Source: an uncultured Eubacteriales bacterium (GTDB taxonomy: Bacteria; Bacillota; Clostridia; Christensenellales; Aristaeellaceae). From it: a stretch of 13,917 nucleotides of DNA. The notes under the pieces were generated by a model. It had not been told where the DNA came from. It did not search any database and worked only from the letters and a program-made list of their open reading frames with translations. Below, in pieces: positions 1 through 8,678 of the stretch (position 1 is its first letter; the number at the start of each line of letters is the position of its first letter). The position numbers and the translations under genes are program-made. The stretch covers positions 1-13,917 of the forward strand of contig URJN01000019.1 in the NCBI GenBank assembly GCA_900548125.1. Reading direction: 5' to 3'.

Positions 1-1
1 A

Positions 2-61
2 AAGTTCCACAGGCAGATTTTACCGCAAAAACCAAAGAAAAAGGGCAAAAAAGCCGAATAA
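2..61 (+). CDS. Possible 3' end of an upstream gene (lysine-rich tail)
   Basis: Frame 2 is open from the window edge to a TAA at 59-61 and reads KFHRQILPQKPKKKGKKAE. A lysine-rich C-terminal tail of this kind is common on RNA-, ribosome- or membrane-associated proteins, so this may be the end of a gene that starts outside the window. Frame 1 is also open, to a TAG at 106-108, but its composition looks less protein-like. Nineteen residues are too few to assign a family. This is inference from composition only. Confidence 0.35.
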   Translation, partial: KFHRQILPQKPKKKGKKAE

Positions 62-94
62 ATGAAAACGATTTGGGCGAAACGCTTTTCTTAA

Positions 95-123
95 TTGCAT
101 TTTAGGGTCGAATGGTGTATGGT
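95..123 (+). promoter_or_regulatory. Possible promoter of glnN
   Basis: TTGCAT (95-100) and TATGGT (118-123) are separated by 17 bases, 70 bases before the glnN start. Both hexamers are weak matches (3/6 and 4/6), but the region is the only AT-rich stretch before the gene. No nitrogen-regulator operator could be recognised. Confidence 0.35.
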
Positions 124-180
124 AGTAAAGTATGAAATTTCACCCGAGCCGATGAAAGCGCGGGGAAAATGCAAAGGTCA

Positions 181-185
181 AGGAG
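181..185 (+). promoter_or_regulatory. Ribosome binding site deciding the glnN start
   Basis: AGGAG lies 7 bases before the ATG at 193. An in-frame ATG at 169 has no such site at proper distance and would add eight basic residues unlike the family, so 193 is preferred. Confidence 0.8.
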
Positions 186-192
186 TAAACGC

Positions 193-2295
<2,103 letters not shown>

Positions 2296-2310
2296 AACCG
2301 CGTCGGATTG

Positions 2311-2336
2311 CTTGCCGGAAAAGTCATGACGGCAAG
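2311..2336 (+). other. Stem-loop in the glnN 3' UTR
   Basis: CTTGCCG (2311-2317) pairs perfectly with CGGCAAG (2330-2336) around a 12-base loop, 15 bases after the glnN stop. No T-tract follows, so it is not itself a terminator. It may protect the 3' end of the message; that is inference. Confidence 0.45.
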
Positions 2337-2372
2337 GCTCAACCGAAGCATACAACATCTGGATCAGGTTAT

Positions 2373-2428
2373 ATCGGGGCTGCGGCAAAAGCACGATACA
2401 GGAGCATACGCAGTCCCGATTCTTTTTT
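2373..2428 (+). terminator. Intrinsic terminator of glnN
   Basis: ATCGGGGCTGCG (2373-2384) pairs over 12 bp, with one G-U, with CGCAGTCCCGAT (2409-2420). TCTTTTTT follows at once. The 24-base loop is long, but the stem and U-tract are strong. It separates glnN from glmS. Confidence 0.85.
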
Positions 2429-2438
2429 CAATCTGTAT

Positions 2439-2467
2439 TTGTTGAATTATATATTTGAAAGTATCAA
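2439..2467 (+). promoter_or_regulatory. Possible promoter of glmS
   Basis: Just after the glnN terminator lies an AT-rich stretch with TTGTTG (2439-2444), 17 bases, then TATCAA (2462-2467). An alternative -10 is TATATT (2450-2455), with a poor -35 (TTCAAT, 2427-2432) in the terminator T-tract. The terminator upstream makes a separate promoter necessary, but the choice between these is uncertain. The leader shows no glmS ribozyme core. Confidence 0.35.
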
Positions 2468-2518
2468 TAAAAAACGAGCCGATGAACAAGATGACACTTA
2501 AACAGAACGTCAAAAATC

Positions 2519-2524
2519 AGGAGG
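2519..2524 (+). promoter_or_regulatory. Ribosome binding site deciding the glmS start
   Basis: AGGAGG is 9 bases before the ATG at 2534 and only 3 before the ATG at 2528. The later start also places Cys at residue 2, as the enzyme requires. Confidence 0.85.
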
Positions 2525-2533
2525 AAGATGCTT

Positions 2534-4420
2534 ATGTGTGGAATCGTTGGATATGTAGGCGTAAAGCAGGCGGCACCGATTTTGCTCGCCGGACTCTCGA
2601 AGCTGGAATACCGCGGATATGACTCCGCCGGCATCGCCGTGCGCGATGAAAATAACGACCATGTCGAGGTCGTCAAGGCGAAGGGACGCTTGAAAAACCT
2701 GATGGAAATGACCGACTCCGGCAACGCTGTCCGCGGTCTCTGCGGCATCGGTCACACCCGCTGGGCGACCCATGGCGAACCCAGCACCGTCAACGCGCAT
2801 CCGCAGTATACGCGCGAAAAGCGCGTGGTAATCGTCCATAACGGCATCATCGAGAACTATCAGGAAATCAAAGAAGCTCTCGCGCGCAAGGGTTATACCT
2901 TCTCATCTCAGACCGACACCGAGGTCGCCGCCGCGCTGCTGGACAGCTACTATGTCGAGGCGGGCAAGAAGGGGCTTTCCCCGCGTGAGCGCGCGCTCGA
3001 CGCCATCCGCAACATGATGATTCGCGTCCGCGGAAGTTATGCGCTGGGTATTCTCTTTGGCGACCAGCCGGGCGTCATTTACGCGACCCGCAAGGACAGC
3101 CCGCTCATCATCGGACGCTGTGACGGCGAATATGAGGGGCATATGATTGCTTCCGACGTTCCCGCCGTGCTGAATTATACTCGCAATGTGGTCTATATCG
3201 ACAATCAGGAAATCGCCTGCCTGACCCGCGAAGAGCTTCACCTGTACGATATCGACTGCGAAGAAATCGAAAAACCGTTCGTCGAAATCAAGTGGGATGC
3301 TGCCGCCGCCGAAAAGGACGGATACGAGCATTTCATGATGAAGGAGATTCACGAGCAGCCGCGCGCCGTGCGCGATACGATCTCCCCGCGCATCAAAGAG
3401 AATGAGGCGGGCGAAAAGACCATCGACCTGAGCGAAACCGGCTTGACCGACGAGGATTATGCCGATATTTCCCGAATCTATCTCATCGGATGCGGCTCGG
3501 CGTATCACGTCGGCATGGCGGCGCGGTATGTCATTGAAAAGATGTCGCGCATTCCCTGCGAGGTAGAGCTGGCGAGCGAATTCCGCTACCGCGATCCGAT
3601 TCTGGAGGAAAAGGCATTGGTTGTCATCATCAGCCAGAGCGGTGAAACGGCGGACAGTCTTGCCGCGCTGCGCCTGTGTAAGGAGCGCGGCGTGCGCACG
3701 CTGGCGATTGTCAACGTCGTCGGCTCGTCCATTGCGCGCGAAGCGGACAGTGTCATGTATACATGGGCAGGTCCGGAAATCGCCGTTGCGACGACCAAGG
3801 CGTATTCCACCCAGCTGGCGGTCATCTATCTGCTGGCGATGCATCTGGCGGATGTGCGCGGGCTGCTGAGCGCGGCGCGCCGTCAGGAATTGATTGAGCA
3901 GCTGCTCGCCCTGCCGGATCAGATTGAGCGCGTGCTTTCCGACAAGGAGCGCGTGCAGTGGTACGCCAACAAGATGGCGGCGTGCAAGGATGTATTCTTC
4001 ATCGGGCGCGGGCTGGATTACGCCATCAGCATGGAAGGCAGTCTGAAGCTCAAGGAAATCAGCTATATTCATTCCGAAGCGTATGCCGCCGGTGAATTGA
4101 AGCACGGAACCATCAGCCTGATTGAGGACGGCGTGCTGGTCGTGGCGATTGCAACCCAGCCGGAGCTGTTCGAGAAAGAGGTTTCCAACATGGTCGAGGT
4201 GCGCAGCCGCGGCGCGAGCCTGTTCGGGCTGACGAGCTATGGTCAGTATGCGATTGAAGATACGGTGAATTTCACAGTCTATGTGCCGCGGACGGATCCG
4301 ATGTTCGCTACGTCGCTGGCGGTCATCCCGCTTCAGCTTCTGGCGTATTACATCAGCTGCGCGAAGGGCTTGGACGTTGACAAGCCGCGCAACCTGGCAA
4401 AGAGCGTGACGGTGGAGTAA
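2534..4420 (+). CDS. glmS: Glutamine--fructose-6-phosphate aminotransferase (isomerizing)
   Basis: A cytoplasmic enzyme making glucosamine-6-phosphate from fructose-6-phosphate and glutamine, the first committed step to UDP-GlcNAc and peptidoglycan. The N-terminal class II glutaminase begins MCGIVGYVG: Cys2 becomes the N-terminal nucleophile after Met removal. GHTRWATHG (73-81), NAHP (87-90) and VHNGIIENY (101-109) are glutaminase motifs. The interdomain YEHFMMKEIHEQP is at 264-276. Two SIS sugar-isomerase domains follow, with ISQSGETADS (366-375) and EGSLKLKEIS (501-510). The C-terminus DKPRNLAKSVTVE (616-628) is the conserved tail that reaches the active site. At 628 aa it is slightly longer than the usual 600-610. 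It sits downstream of glnN, which supplies its glutamine, but has its own transcription unit. No glmS ribozyme is present in the leader, unlike many Firmicutes. Confidence 0.98.
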   Translation: MCGIVGYVGVKQAAPILLAGLSKLEYRGYDSAGIAVRDENNDHVEVVKAKGRLKNLMEMTDSGNAVRGLCGIGHTRWATHGEPSTVNAHPQYTREKRVVIVHNGIIENYQEIKEALARKGYTFSSQTDTEVAAALLDSYYVEAGKKGLSPRERALDAIRNMMIRVRGSYALGILFGDQPGVIYATRKDSPLIIGRCDGEYEGHMIASDVPAVLNYTRNVVYIDNQEIACLTREELHLYDIDCEEIEKPFVEIKWDAAAAEKDGYEHFMMKEIHEQPRAVRDTISPRIKENEAGEKTIDLSETGLTDEDYADISRIYLIGCGSAYHVGMAARYVIEKMSRIPCEVELASEFRYRDPILEEKALVVIISQSGETADSLAALRLCKERGVRTLAIVNVVGSSIAREADSVMYTWAGPEIAVATTKAYSTQLAVIYLLAMHLADVRGLLSAARRQELIEQLLALPDQIERVLSDKERVQWYANKMAACKDVFFIGRGLDYAISMEGSLKLKEISYIHSEAYAAGELKHGTISLIEDGVLVVAIATQPELFEKEVSNMVEVRSRGASLFGLTSYGQYAIEDTVNFTVYVPRTDPMFATSLAVIPLQLLAYYISCAKGLDVDKPRNLAKSVTVE

Positions 4421-4514
4421 AAGGGGGACGTCGTTCCCAAACCCCGTCTTCGCTTCGCGGCGGTTTTAAGATTACATAGAGATGGAGATTTTAGCCATTT
4501 AGGCGGAAACGGCG

Positions 4515-4534
4515 GCGGGCTCAGCCTGCTTTTT
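4515..4534 (+). terminator. Intrinsic terminator between glmS and the LysR gene
   Basis: GCGGGC (4515-4520) pairs with GCCTGC (4524-4529), with one G-U, around a TCA loop, followed by TTTTT. A weaker hairpin nearer glmS (CCGTC 4444-4448 with GGCGG 4459-4463, then TTTT) may contribute. Confidence 0.55.
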
Positions 4535-4546
4535 GACAGGTTCATA

Positions 4547-4576
4547 TTGACGATATGCACCTCAAAGTGTTACAGT
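4547..4576 (+). promoter_or_regulatory. Possible promoter of the LysR-type regulator
   Basis: TTGACG (4547-4552), an 18-base spacer, then TACAGT (4571-4576), 57 bases before the start codon. A perfect TTGACA also occurs at 4533-4538 but lacks a good -10 at 16-18 bases. Placement right after the glmS terminator supports a promoter here. Confidence 0.45.
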
Positions 4577-4620
4577 AAAAACCAATGAATGGATAGATAC
4601 ACCGGATTGAACCGATCGTG

Positions 4621-4626
4621 AGGAGG
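4621..4626 (+). promoter_or_regulatory. Ribosome binding site deciding the LysR start
   Basis: AGGAGG is 6 bases before the ATG at 4633. It lies inside the open reading frame that begins at GTG 4618, so the GTG cannot use it; ATG 4633 is the start. Confidence 0.85.
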
Positions 4627-4632
4627 AAAACC

Positions 4633-5556
4633 ATGACGCTGCTGGAATACCGCATCTTTCACACTGTGACGCAGCAGGGGAGCTTTGCCCGCGCCGCGCA
4701 GATTCTGCATCTGACGCCCAGCGCCATCAGCCATGCCGTCAGCTCGATGGAAGAAGCCTGCGGATTTGCGCTCTTTGTCCGCGGAAAGGGCGGCGTATCG
4801 CTGACCCGAAGCGGAGAAGCGCTCTATCCGGTCATTCGTCAGGTGCTTTCCGCCGACGAAGCGCTGACTCAGACAGTCGGCGAACTGAAAGGCGTTCAGC
4901 GCGGCAAGGTGCGCATCGGCGCGTTCAACAGCGTCTGCGTGGCGTGGCTGCCGCAGCTGGTGGCGGAATACCGGATGAAGTATCCGGGCGTGGAGATTGA
5001 GATCGATCAGGGAACCTACGACGACGTGATCGAATGGATCAAGACGGGCGTGGTCGATTTGGGCTTCCTGTCTACGGAATCGACGCGTGACCTGACGGTT
5101 CATCCGCTGTATCGCGACCGACTGATGTGCGTTACGCCGCGTGGATTCAAGACGCGCACACCGGGCGTGATTACGCCGGAGGAAATGCGTGCGGAAACCT
5201 TCGTCGCGCAGGGCGATGCGACCGATGCGGACGTGCAGGCTTTTTTGGCGAAGTATCACATTACGGCGCGTGCATCCTGCCGCGTGCTGGATGATCTATC
5301 CACGATTGCCATGGTCGAGAGCGGTTTTGGCATCTGCATTCTGCCGAGTCTGACGCTGGAGCGCATCCACGGCGATGTGAACACCTATGCCATTGAGCCG
5401 ATGGAATACCGCGAATTCGGCATTGCCGTGCTGAATCCGCAGATGATGGCGCCCGCCGTGCGTCAGATGGCGATGTTCATCGAGTCCTTTGTGCGGCAAA
5501 AGCGCAAGGAAGACCCGGCGACAAACGCGGGCTTTGATCCGGAAAATGTGTTTTAA
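4633..5556 (+). CDS. LysR-family transcriptional regulator
   Basis: A 307-residue DNA-binding regulator of normal LysR length. The N-terminal winged helix-turn-helix covers about residues 1-60: SFARAAQILHLTPSAISHAV (17-36) is the recognition region, and LFVRGKGGVSLTRSGEAL (47-64) is the wing. Residues about 90-295 form the periplasmic-binding-like effector domain, starting GKVRIGAFNSVC. The coinducer is unknown. LysR regulators usually act on a neighbouring gene. Here the next gene is the FecBCD-type transporter, 132 bases downstream on the same strand with no convincing terminator between, so read-through or regulation of that operon is possible. Classical LysR genes are divergent from their target; this one is not, which weakens the link. 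Confidence 0.93.
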   Translation: MTLLEYRIFHTVTQQGSFARAAQILHLTPSAISHAVSSMEEACGFALFVRGKGGVSLTRSGEALYPVIRQVLSADEALTQTVGELKGVQRGKVRIGAFNSVCVAWLPQLVAEYRMKYPGVEIEIDQGTYDDVIEWIKTGVVDLGFLSTESTRDLTVHPLYRDRLMCVTPRGFKTRTPGVITPEEMRAETFVAQGDATDADVQAFLAKYHITARASCRVLDDLSTIAMVESGFGICILPSLTLERIHGDVNTYAIEPMEYREFGIAVLNPQMMAPAVRQMAMFIESFVRQKRKEDPATNAGFDPENVF

Positions 5557-5612
5557 GACCCCGTGTCCGGAGACGCACCTTCCGGCGCGAACCCGATTTA
5601 TCTGCAGTTTAT

Positions 5613-5659
5613 CGCATATTCGGCTTTGAAGCCTGTGCTTTTGAAATCGGCATATCCCG
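5613..5659. repeat. Imperfect inverted repeat upstream of the uptake operon
   Basis: CGCATATTCGGCTTTGAA (5613-5630) is mirrored imperfectly by the stretch at 5639-5659 (TTGAAATCGGCATATCCCG core). Both carry TTGAA next to a CGG and an ATAT. It lies 30-75 bases before the binding-protein start, where an operator would be expected. The symmetry is partial and could be chance. Confidence 0.25.
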
Positions 5660-5688
5660 ACATTTGCTGCTTGAAAGGAAGAGGAACA

Positions 5689-6678
5689 ATGAAAAAGATT
5701 TTGACGATTTTCTTGGTGCTGGCGCTCATTCTGGCGCTGGGTGTCTGTGCGCTGGCGGAATACCCGGTGACGCTGACGGATCAGGCGGGGCGCGGGGTCA
5801 CGATTGAAAGCCGACCGGAGCATATCGTTTCCGGATACTACATTTCCACCTCTGCCTGCATCGCGCTCGGGCTTTCCGACCGAATCGCGGCGGTCGAGGC
5901 GAAGGCGGATACCCGCAACATCTATGCGCTGTCCGCGCCGGAGCTGATTTCCCTGCCGAACGTCGGCAGCGCGAAAAACTTCAATCTGGAGGCGTGTCTG
6001 GCGGCAGAGCCGGATCTGGTCATCCTGCCCAAGCGCCTGTCCGAAGCCGCCGAATCCATCAGCGAATTCGACATTCCGGTGCTGCTGGTCAATCCGGAAG
6101 ATGATGAGTTGCTGGCGCAGATGATCCTGCTGATCGGCGTGGCGACGGAAACCGAAGACCGCGCCACCGACCTGAACGCATTCATTCTGACGCAGCTGGG
6201 CGTGTGTCAGGAGATGCTGAAGAATGAAACGCCCGTGACGGCGCTCGTTTTGGGCAACAGCAGCAAACTGACCTGTGCGCCGAACGGCATGTATCAGTCT
6301 TCCCTGCTGGAAAACGCCTGCGCGGTCAATGCGGCGGCGGACATCGAAGGGACAAAGTGGGCGGAAATCTCCTACGAGCAGCTGTTGGCGATGAACCCGC
6401 AGGCGATCATCATTCCGGCGGAAGCGGTCTACACGGCGGAAGATGTGCTGGGCGACGCGGAGCTTGCGGAGCTGGACGCGGTAAAGAACGGCGCGGTCTA
6501 TCAGATGCCGAAGGCGTTTGAGGCGTGGGACAGTCCGGTTCCGTCCGGCGTGCTGGGCGTGCTGTGGACGGCAAAGACGCTGCATCCGCAGACCTACGGC
6601 GAGGCACAGTATAAGGACGCCGCCAAGATGCTTTACGAAACCTATTACGGCTTTACGCCGGATGAGGCGGCGCTGTGA
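5689..6678 (+). CDS. ABC transporter substrate-binding protein, iron-chelate/cobalamin type (PF01497-like)
   Basis: A 329-residue extracellular binding protein delivering a ligand to the permease encoded next. It starts with a signal peptide, MKKILTIFLVLALILALGVCALA, after which comes the mature AEYPVTLTDQAGR start typical of FecB/BtuF proteins. PEHIVSGYY, then ALGLSDRIAAVEA, then LEACLAAEPDLVILPK follow the family pattern. The ATG at 5689 is chosen because the signal peptide begins there and GGAAGAGG (5677-5684) precedes it; the open frame extends back to 5563 without a site. There is a Cys in the signal region, but the local LGVC is a poor lipobox because Val precedes the Cys, so anchoring is uncertain. 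Its stop overlaps the permease start by four bases. Ligand class (siderophore, heme or cobalamin) cannot be read; no Fur box or cobalamin riboswitch was seen. Confidence 0.9.
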   Translation: MKKILTIFLVLALILALGVCALAEYPVTLTDQAGRGVTIESRPEHIVSGYYISTSACIALGLSDRIAAVEAKADTRNIYALSAPELISLPNVGSAKNFNLEACLAAEPDLVILPKRLSEAAESISEFDIPVLLVNPEDDELLAQMILLIGVATETEDRATDLNAFILTQLGVCQEMLKNETPVTALVLGNSSKLTCAPNGMYQSSLLENACAVNAAADIEGTKWAEISYEQLLAMNPQAIIIPAEAVYTAEDVLGDAELAELDAVKNGAVYQMPKAFEAWDSPVPSGVLGVLWTAKTLHPQTYGEAQYKDAAKMLYETYYGFTPDEAAL

Positions 6679-7667
6679 CCGCCCCGAAGCGATACAACCG
6701 AATCCTCTTTACAGCCGCCGGCGCATTGCTGCTGGCGGCGTTTGGTATTTCCCTGCTGATTGGCGCGTACCCGCTGACGGCGCAGGATATCCTTTCGGCC
6801 CTGAGCGGCGGCGAGGGCATGGCGGTCAAGGTATTCTGGCGTTTGCGCCTGCCGCGCTCGCTGGCGGCGATGGTCAGCGGGATGGCACTGGGCGTCTGCG
6901 GCGCGGTCTATCAGATTCTGTTCGCCAATCCGCTGGCTGCGCCGGATATCATGGGTGTATCCGGCGGCGCGACGCTCGGCGCGGCGATGGCAATCGTCTG
7001 GGGGAATACGGCGTTTTCCGCGCCTGCCGCTTTTCTGGGCGGCATGGCGGCGTTGGCGGGTTCGCTGCTGCTGACGCGGGCGAGCGGCTCACGGGGAACG
7101 GGTGCGATGGTGCTTTCCGGAGTGCTGATCAGTGCGCTGATGAAGATGGGCGTGATGCTGCTCAAGACGTTTGCCGATACGGAGGGCGAGCTTGCCGCCA
7201 TTGAGTTTTTTACGATGGGCAGTTTTGCGGATATCACGGCGGCGGCTCTGCCCGCGCTGCTTTCCGCGGCGGCGTTGGGGCTTGCGCTGCTGACGCTGCT
7301 GCACAGACAGATTGGGCTGCTTTCCCTGCCTGATGATGAAGCGCAGGCTCTCGGCGTGTCCACCGGTGTGATGCGTGCGCTGGTGTTGGCTGCCGCGACG
7401 CTGCTGGCGGCGGCTGTATCCGCAAGCGCGGGAGTGGTTGCGTTTCTGCCGCTGATTGCGCCGCATGGCGCACGCCTGCTTCTGCGCGGACGGACAAAGG
7501 GACTTCTGCCTCTTTCGGCGTTGACGGGCGGCGTGCTTCTCCTGATGGCGGATATCGCGGCGCGGCTTGCGCCGGGCGCGGAGCTTCCGGTTTCCGTGCT
7601 GACGACGATGCTGGGCGTGCCCTGCGTCGCTATGCTGATGGCGAAGGGAGGCAAGCGGCGTGGATGA
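6675..7667 (+). CDS. FecCD/BtuC-family ABC transporter permease
   Basis: A 330-residue integral membrane protein with many hydrophobic helices, forming the channel of a type II ABC importer. Family motifs are RLRLPRSLAAMVSGMALGVCG (near 55-75), NPLAAPDIMGVSGGA (near 94-108), GVVAFLPLIAPHGARLLL (near 257-274) and LPVSVLTTMLGVP (near 305-317). The GTG start sits in the GTGA overlap with the binding-protein stop, giving translational coupling. The conserved W-x-x-G-S of the family reads FFTMGS here, a mild divergence. It works with the preceding binding protein and the following ATPase. Confidence 0.94.
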   Translation: MTAPKRYNRILFTAAGALLLAAFGISLLIGAYPLTAQDILSALSGGEGMAVKVFWRLRLPRSLAAMVSGMALGVCGAVYQILFANPLAAPDIMGVSGGATLGAAMAIVWGNTAFSAPAAFLGGMAALAGSLLLTRASGSRGTGAMVLSGVLISALMKMGVMLLKTFADTEGELAAIEFFTMGSFADITAAALPALLSAAALGLALLTLLHRQIGLLSLPDDEAQALGVSTGVMRALVLAAATLLAAAVSASAGVVAFLPLIAPHGARLLLRGRTKGLLPLSALTGGVLLLMADIAARLAPGAELPVSVLTTMLGVPCVAMLMAKGGKRRG

Positions 7668-8433
7668 AATTCTGACCGTTCGGGGCGTATGCGCGGGATA
7701 TGGTGCGCGGCGCGTGCTGGAGGATGTTGGTCTGTCCGTCGGGGAAGGCGAGGTCTGCGCGCTGCTCGGACTGAACGGGAGCGGGAAATCGACGCTGCTG
7801 CGTGTCCTGCTGGGACTGCTTCCCGTACAGACGGGAGAGATTTCGGTCTGCGGCGGGAATATGCGCCGTGCCGCGCCCCAAAAGGTCGCCCGTCTGGCGG
7901 CGTATCTGCCGCAGAGAAGCCGAGCGGATGACGGCATGACCGCGCTGGAAATCGTTTTGATGGGCGCAAACGCGGTCACGCCGCTGATTATGCCATACAG
8001 TGCGGTTCAGCGCGAAAAGGCGAGGATGTGCCTTGAGCGCATGGGTGCGGGGGAATGGGCGGACAGACGCATGGGCGAGCTTTCGCAGGGGCAGAGGCAG
8101 AGCGTTTTGCTTGCCCGCGCCCTGATGCAAAGCCCCAAGCTGCTGCTGCTGGATGAGCCGGACGCCGCGCTCGATCTGCCGCGCAGATGGCAGATGCTGC
8201 GCACAGTTTCGGCGTTGGCAAAGGAGGAGCGATGCGCGGCACTCTGTGCGCTGCATGATGCGTCGCTGGCACTGAGCGTCTGCGACAGCGTGGCGGTGCT
8301 GTCCGGCGGAAGAATCGTCTGCCGGCTGGATATGGCAAGGGCGGGAGAAGACGAGGTTCGGGCGGCGATGTGCGCGCTGTATGGCGATGTGACGGTCATT
8401 CGCAGGGACGGACGCTGGGCGGTTTTGGGATGA
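7660..8433 (+). CDS. ABC transporter ATP-binding protein, FecE/BtuD type
   Basis: A 257-residue cytoplasmic ATPase that powers the importer. Walker A GLNGSGKST (37-45), Q-loop YLPQ (82-85), signature LSQGQ (141-145, a variant of LSGGQ), Walker B LLLLDEP (161-167) and H-loop LHD (His199) are all present, so it should be active. The GTG start at 7660 overlaps the permease end by eight bases and follows GGGAGG (7646-7651) at 8 bases; the next ATG at 7664 is in another frame. It is the last gene of the operon, and a terminator follows at 8520. Confidence 0.95.
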   Translation: MDEILTVRGVCAGYGARRVLEDVGLSVGEGEVCALLGLNGSGKSTLLRVLLGLLPVQTGEISVCGGNMRRAAPQKVARLAAYLPQRSRADDGMTALEIVLMGANAVTPLIMPYSAVQREKARMCLERMGAGEWADRRMGELSQGQRQSVLLARALMQSPKLLLLDEPDAALDLPRRWQMLRTVSALAKEERCAALCALHDASLALSVCDSVAVLSGGRIVCRLDMARAGEDEVRAAMCALYGDVTVIRRDGRWAVLG

Positions 8434-8482
8434 AATTCCTATCATGTAAAAGATGCGTTTGCGAAAGCTCTGCGGGACGGAA

Positions 8483-8501
8483 AATTGTGACGCAATTGTG
8501 A
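8483..8501. repeat. AATTGTGA direct repeat, 11-bp period
   Basis: AATTGTGA occurs at 8483-8490 and 8494-8501, one helical turn apart. On the minus strand it reads TCACAATT twice. Eleven-bp direct repeats are the usual form of sites for OmpR/PhoP-family response regulators. It lies about 75 bases upstream of the -10 box at 8563. Binding is inference. Confidence 0.3.
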
Positions 8502-8519
8502 ATGATACATGAAGTCGTC

Positions 8520-8549
8520 AAGGCAATTTCCCGAAAAGATTGCCTTTTT
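8520..8549 (+). terminator. Intrinsic terminator of the uptake operon
   Basis: AAGGCAAT (8520-8527) pairs perfectly with ATTGCCTT (8539-8546) around an 11-base loop, and the T-run extends to 8549. It lies 86 bases after the ATPase stop. Its descending arm doubles as the -35 box of the next promoter. Confidence 0.8.
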
Positions 8550-8568
8550 GTCCGACGGCGGGTATAAT
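8540..8568 (+). promoter_or_regulatory. Promoter of the isomerase-lipoprotein gene, overlapping the terminator
   Basis: TTGCCT (8540-8545, 4/6) and a perfect TATAAT (8563-8568) are separated by 17 bases. Transcription should start near 8575, giving a leader of about 104 bases. Confidence 0.75.
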
Positions 8569-8583
8569 GGGGAATATGGTTTT

Positions 8584-8616
8584 GATGCTGAACGGAGCAT
8601 CACCGATACAGTGATG
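8584..8616 (+). other. Two mutually exclusive stem-loops in the leader
   Basis: GATGCT (8584-8589) can pair with AGCATC (8596-8601). The overlapping CATCAC (8598-8603) can instead pair with GTGATG (8611-8616). Only one can form at a time. No U-tract follows. It may be a regulatory leader or only a 5' stabilising hairpin. Confidence 0.35.
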
Positions 8617-8678
8617 TGATCTTGCGGCTGAGGCTGTCTGAAAGATCTGCAACACAGAGTATGGAGGGAATAGAGTAT

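Noticed and set aside
2341..2430. TPP-riboswitch-like string (CCTGATCCAGAT) on the minus strand
   Set aside because: The conserved CUGAGA is missing, the P5-type stem has no partner, and no minus-strand gene lies downstream. The resemblance comes from the glnN terminator region read backwards.
2430..2533. glmS ribozyme before glmS
   Set aside because: The leader after the terminator is only about 100 AT-rich bases and lacks the ribozyme core and cleavage-site context.
5563..5688. N-terminal extension of the binding protein from 5563
   Set aside because: No ribosome site precedes it, and it would bury the signal peptide 42 residues inside the protein.
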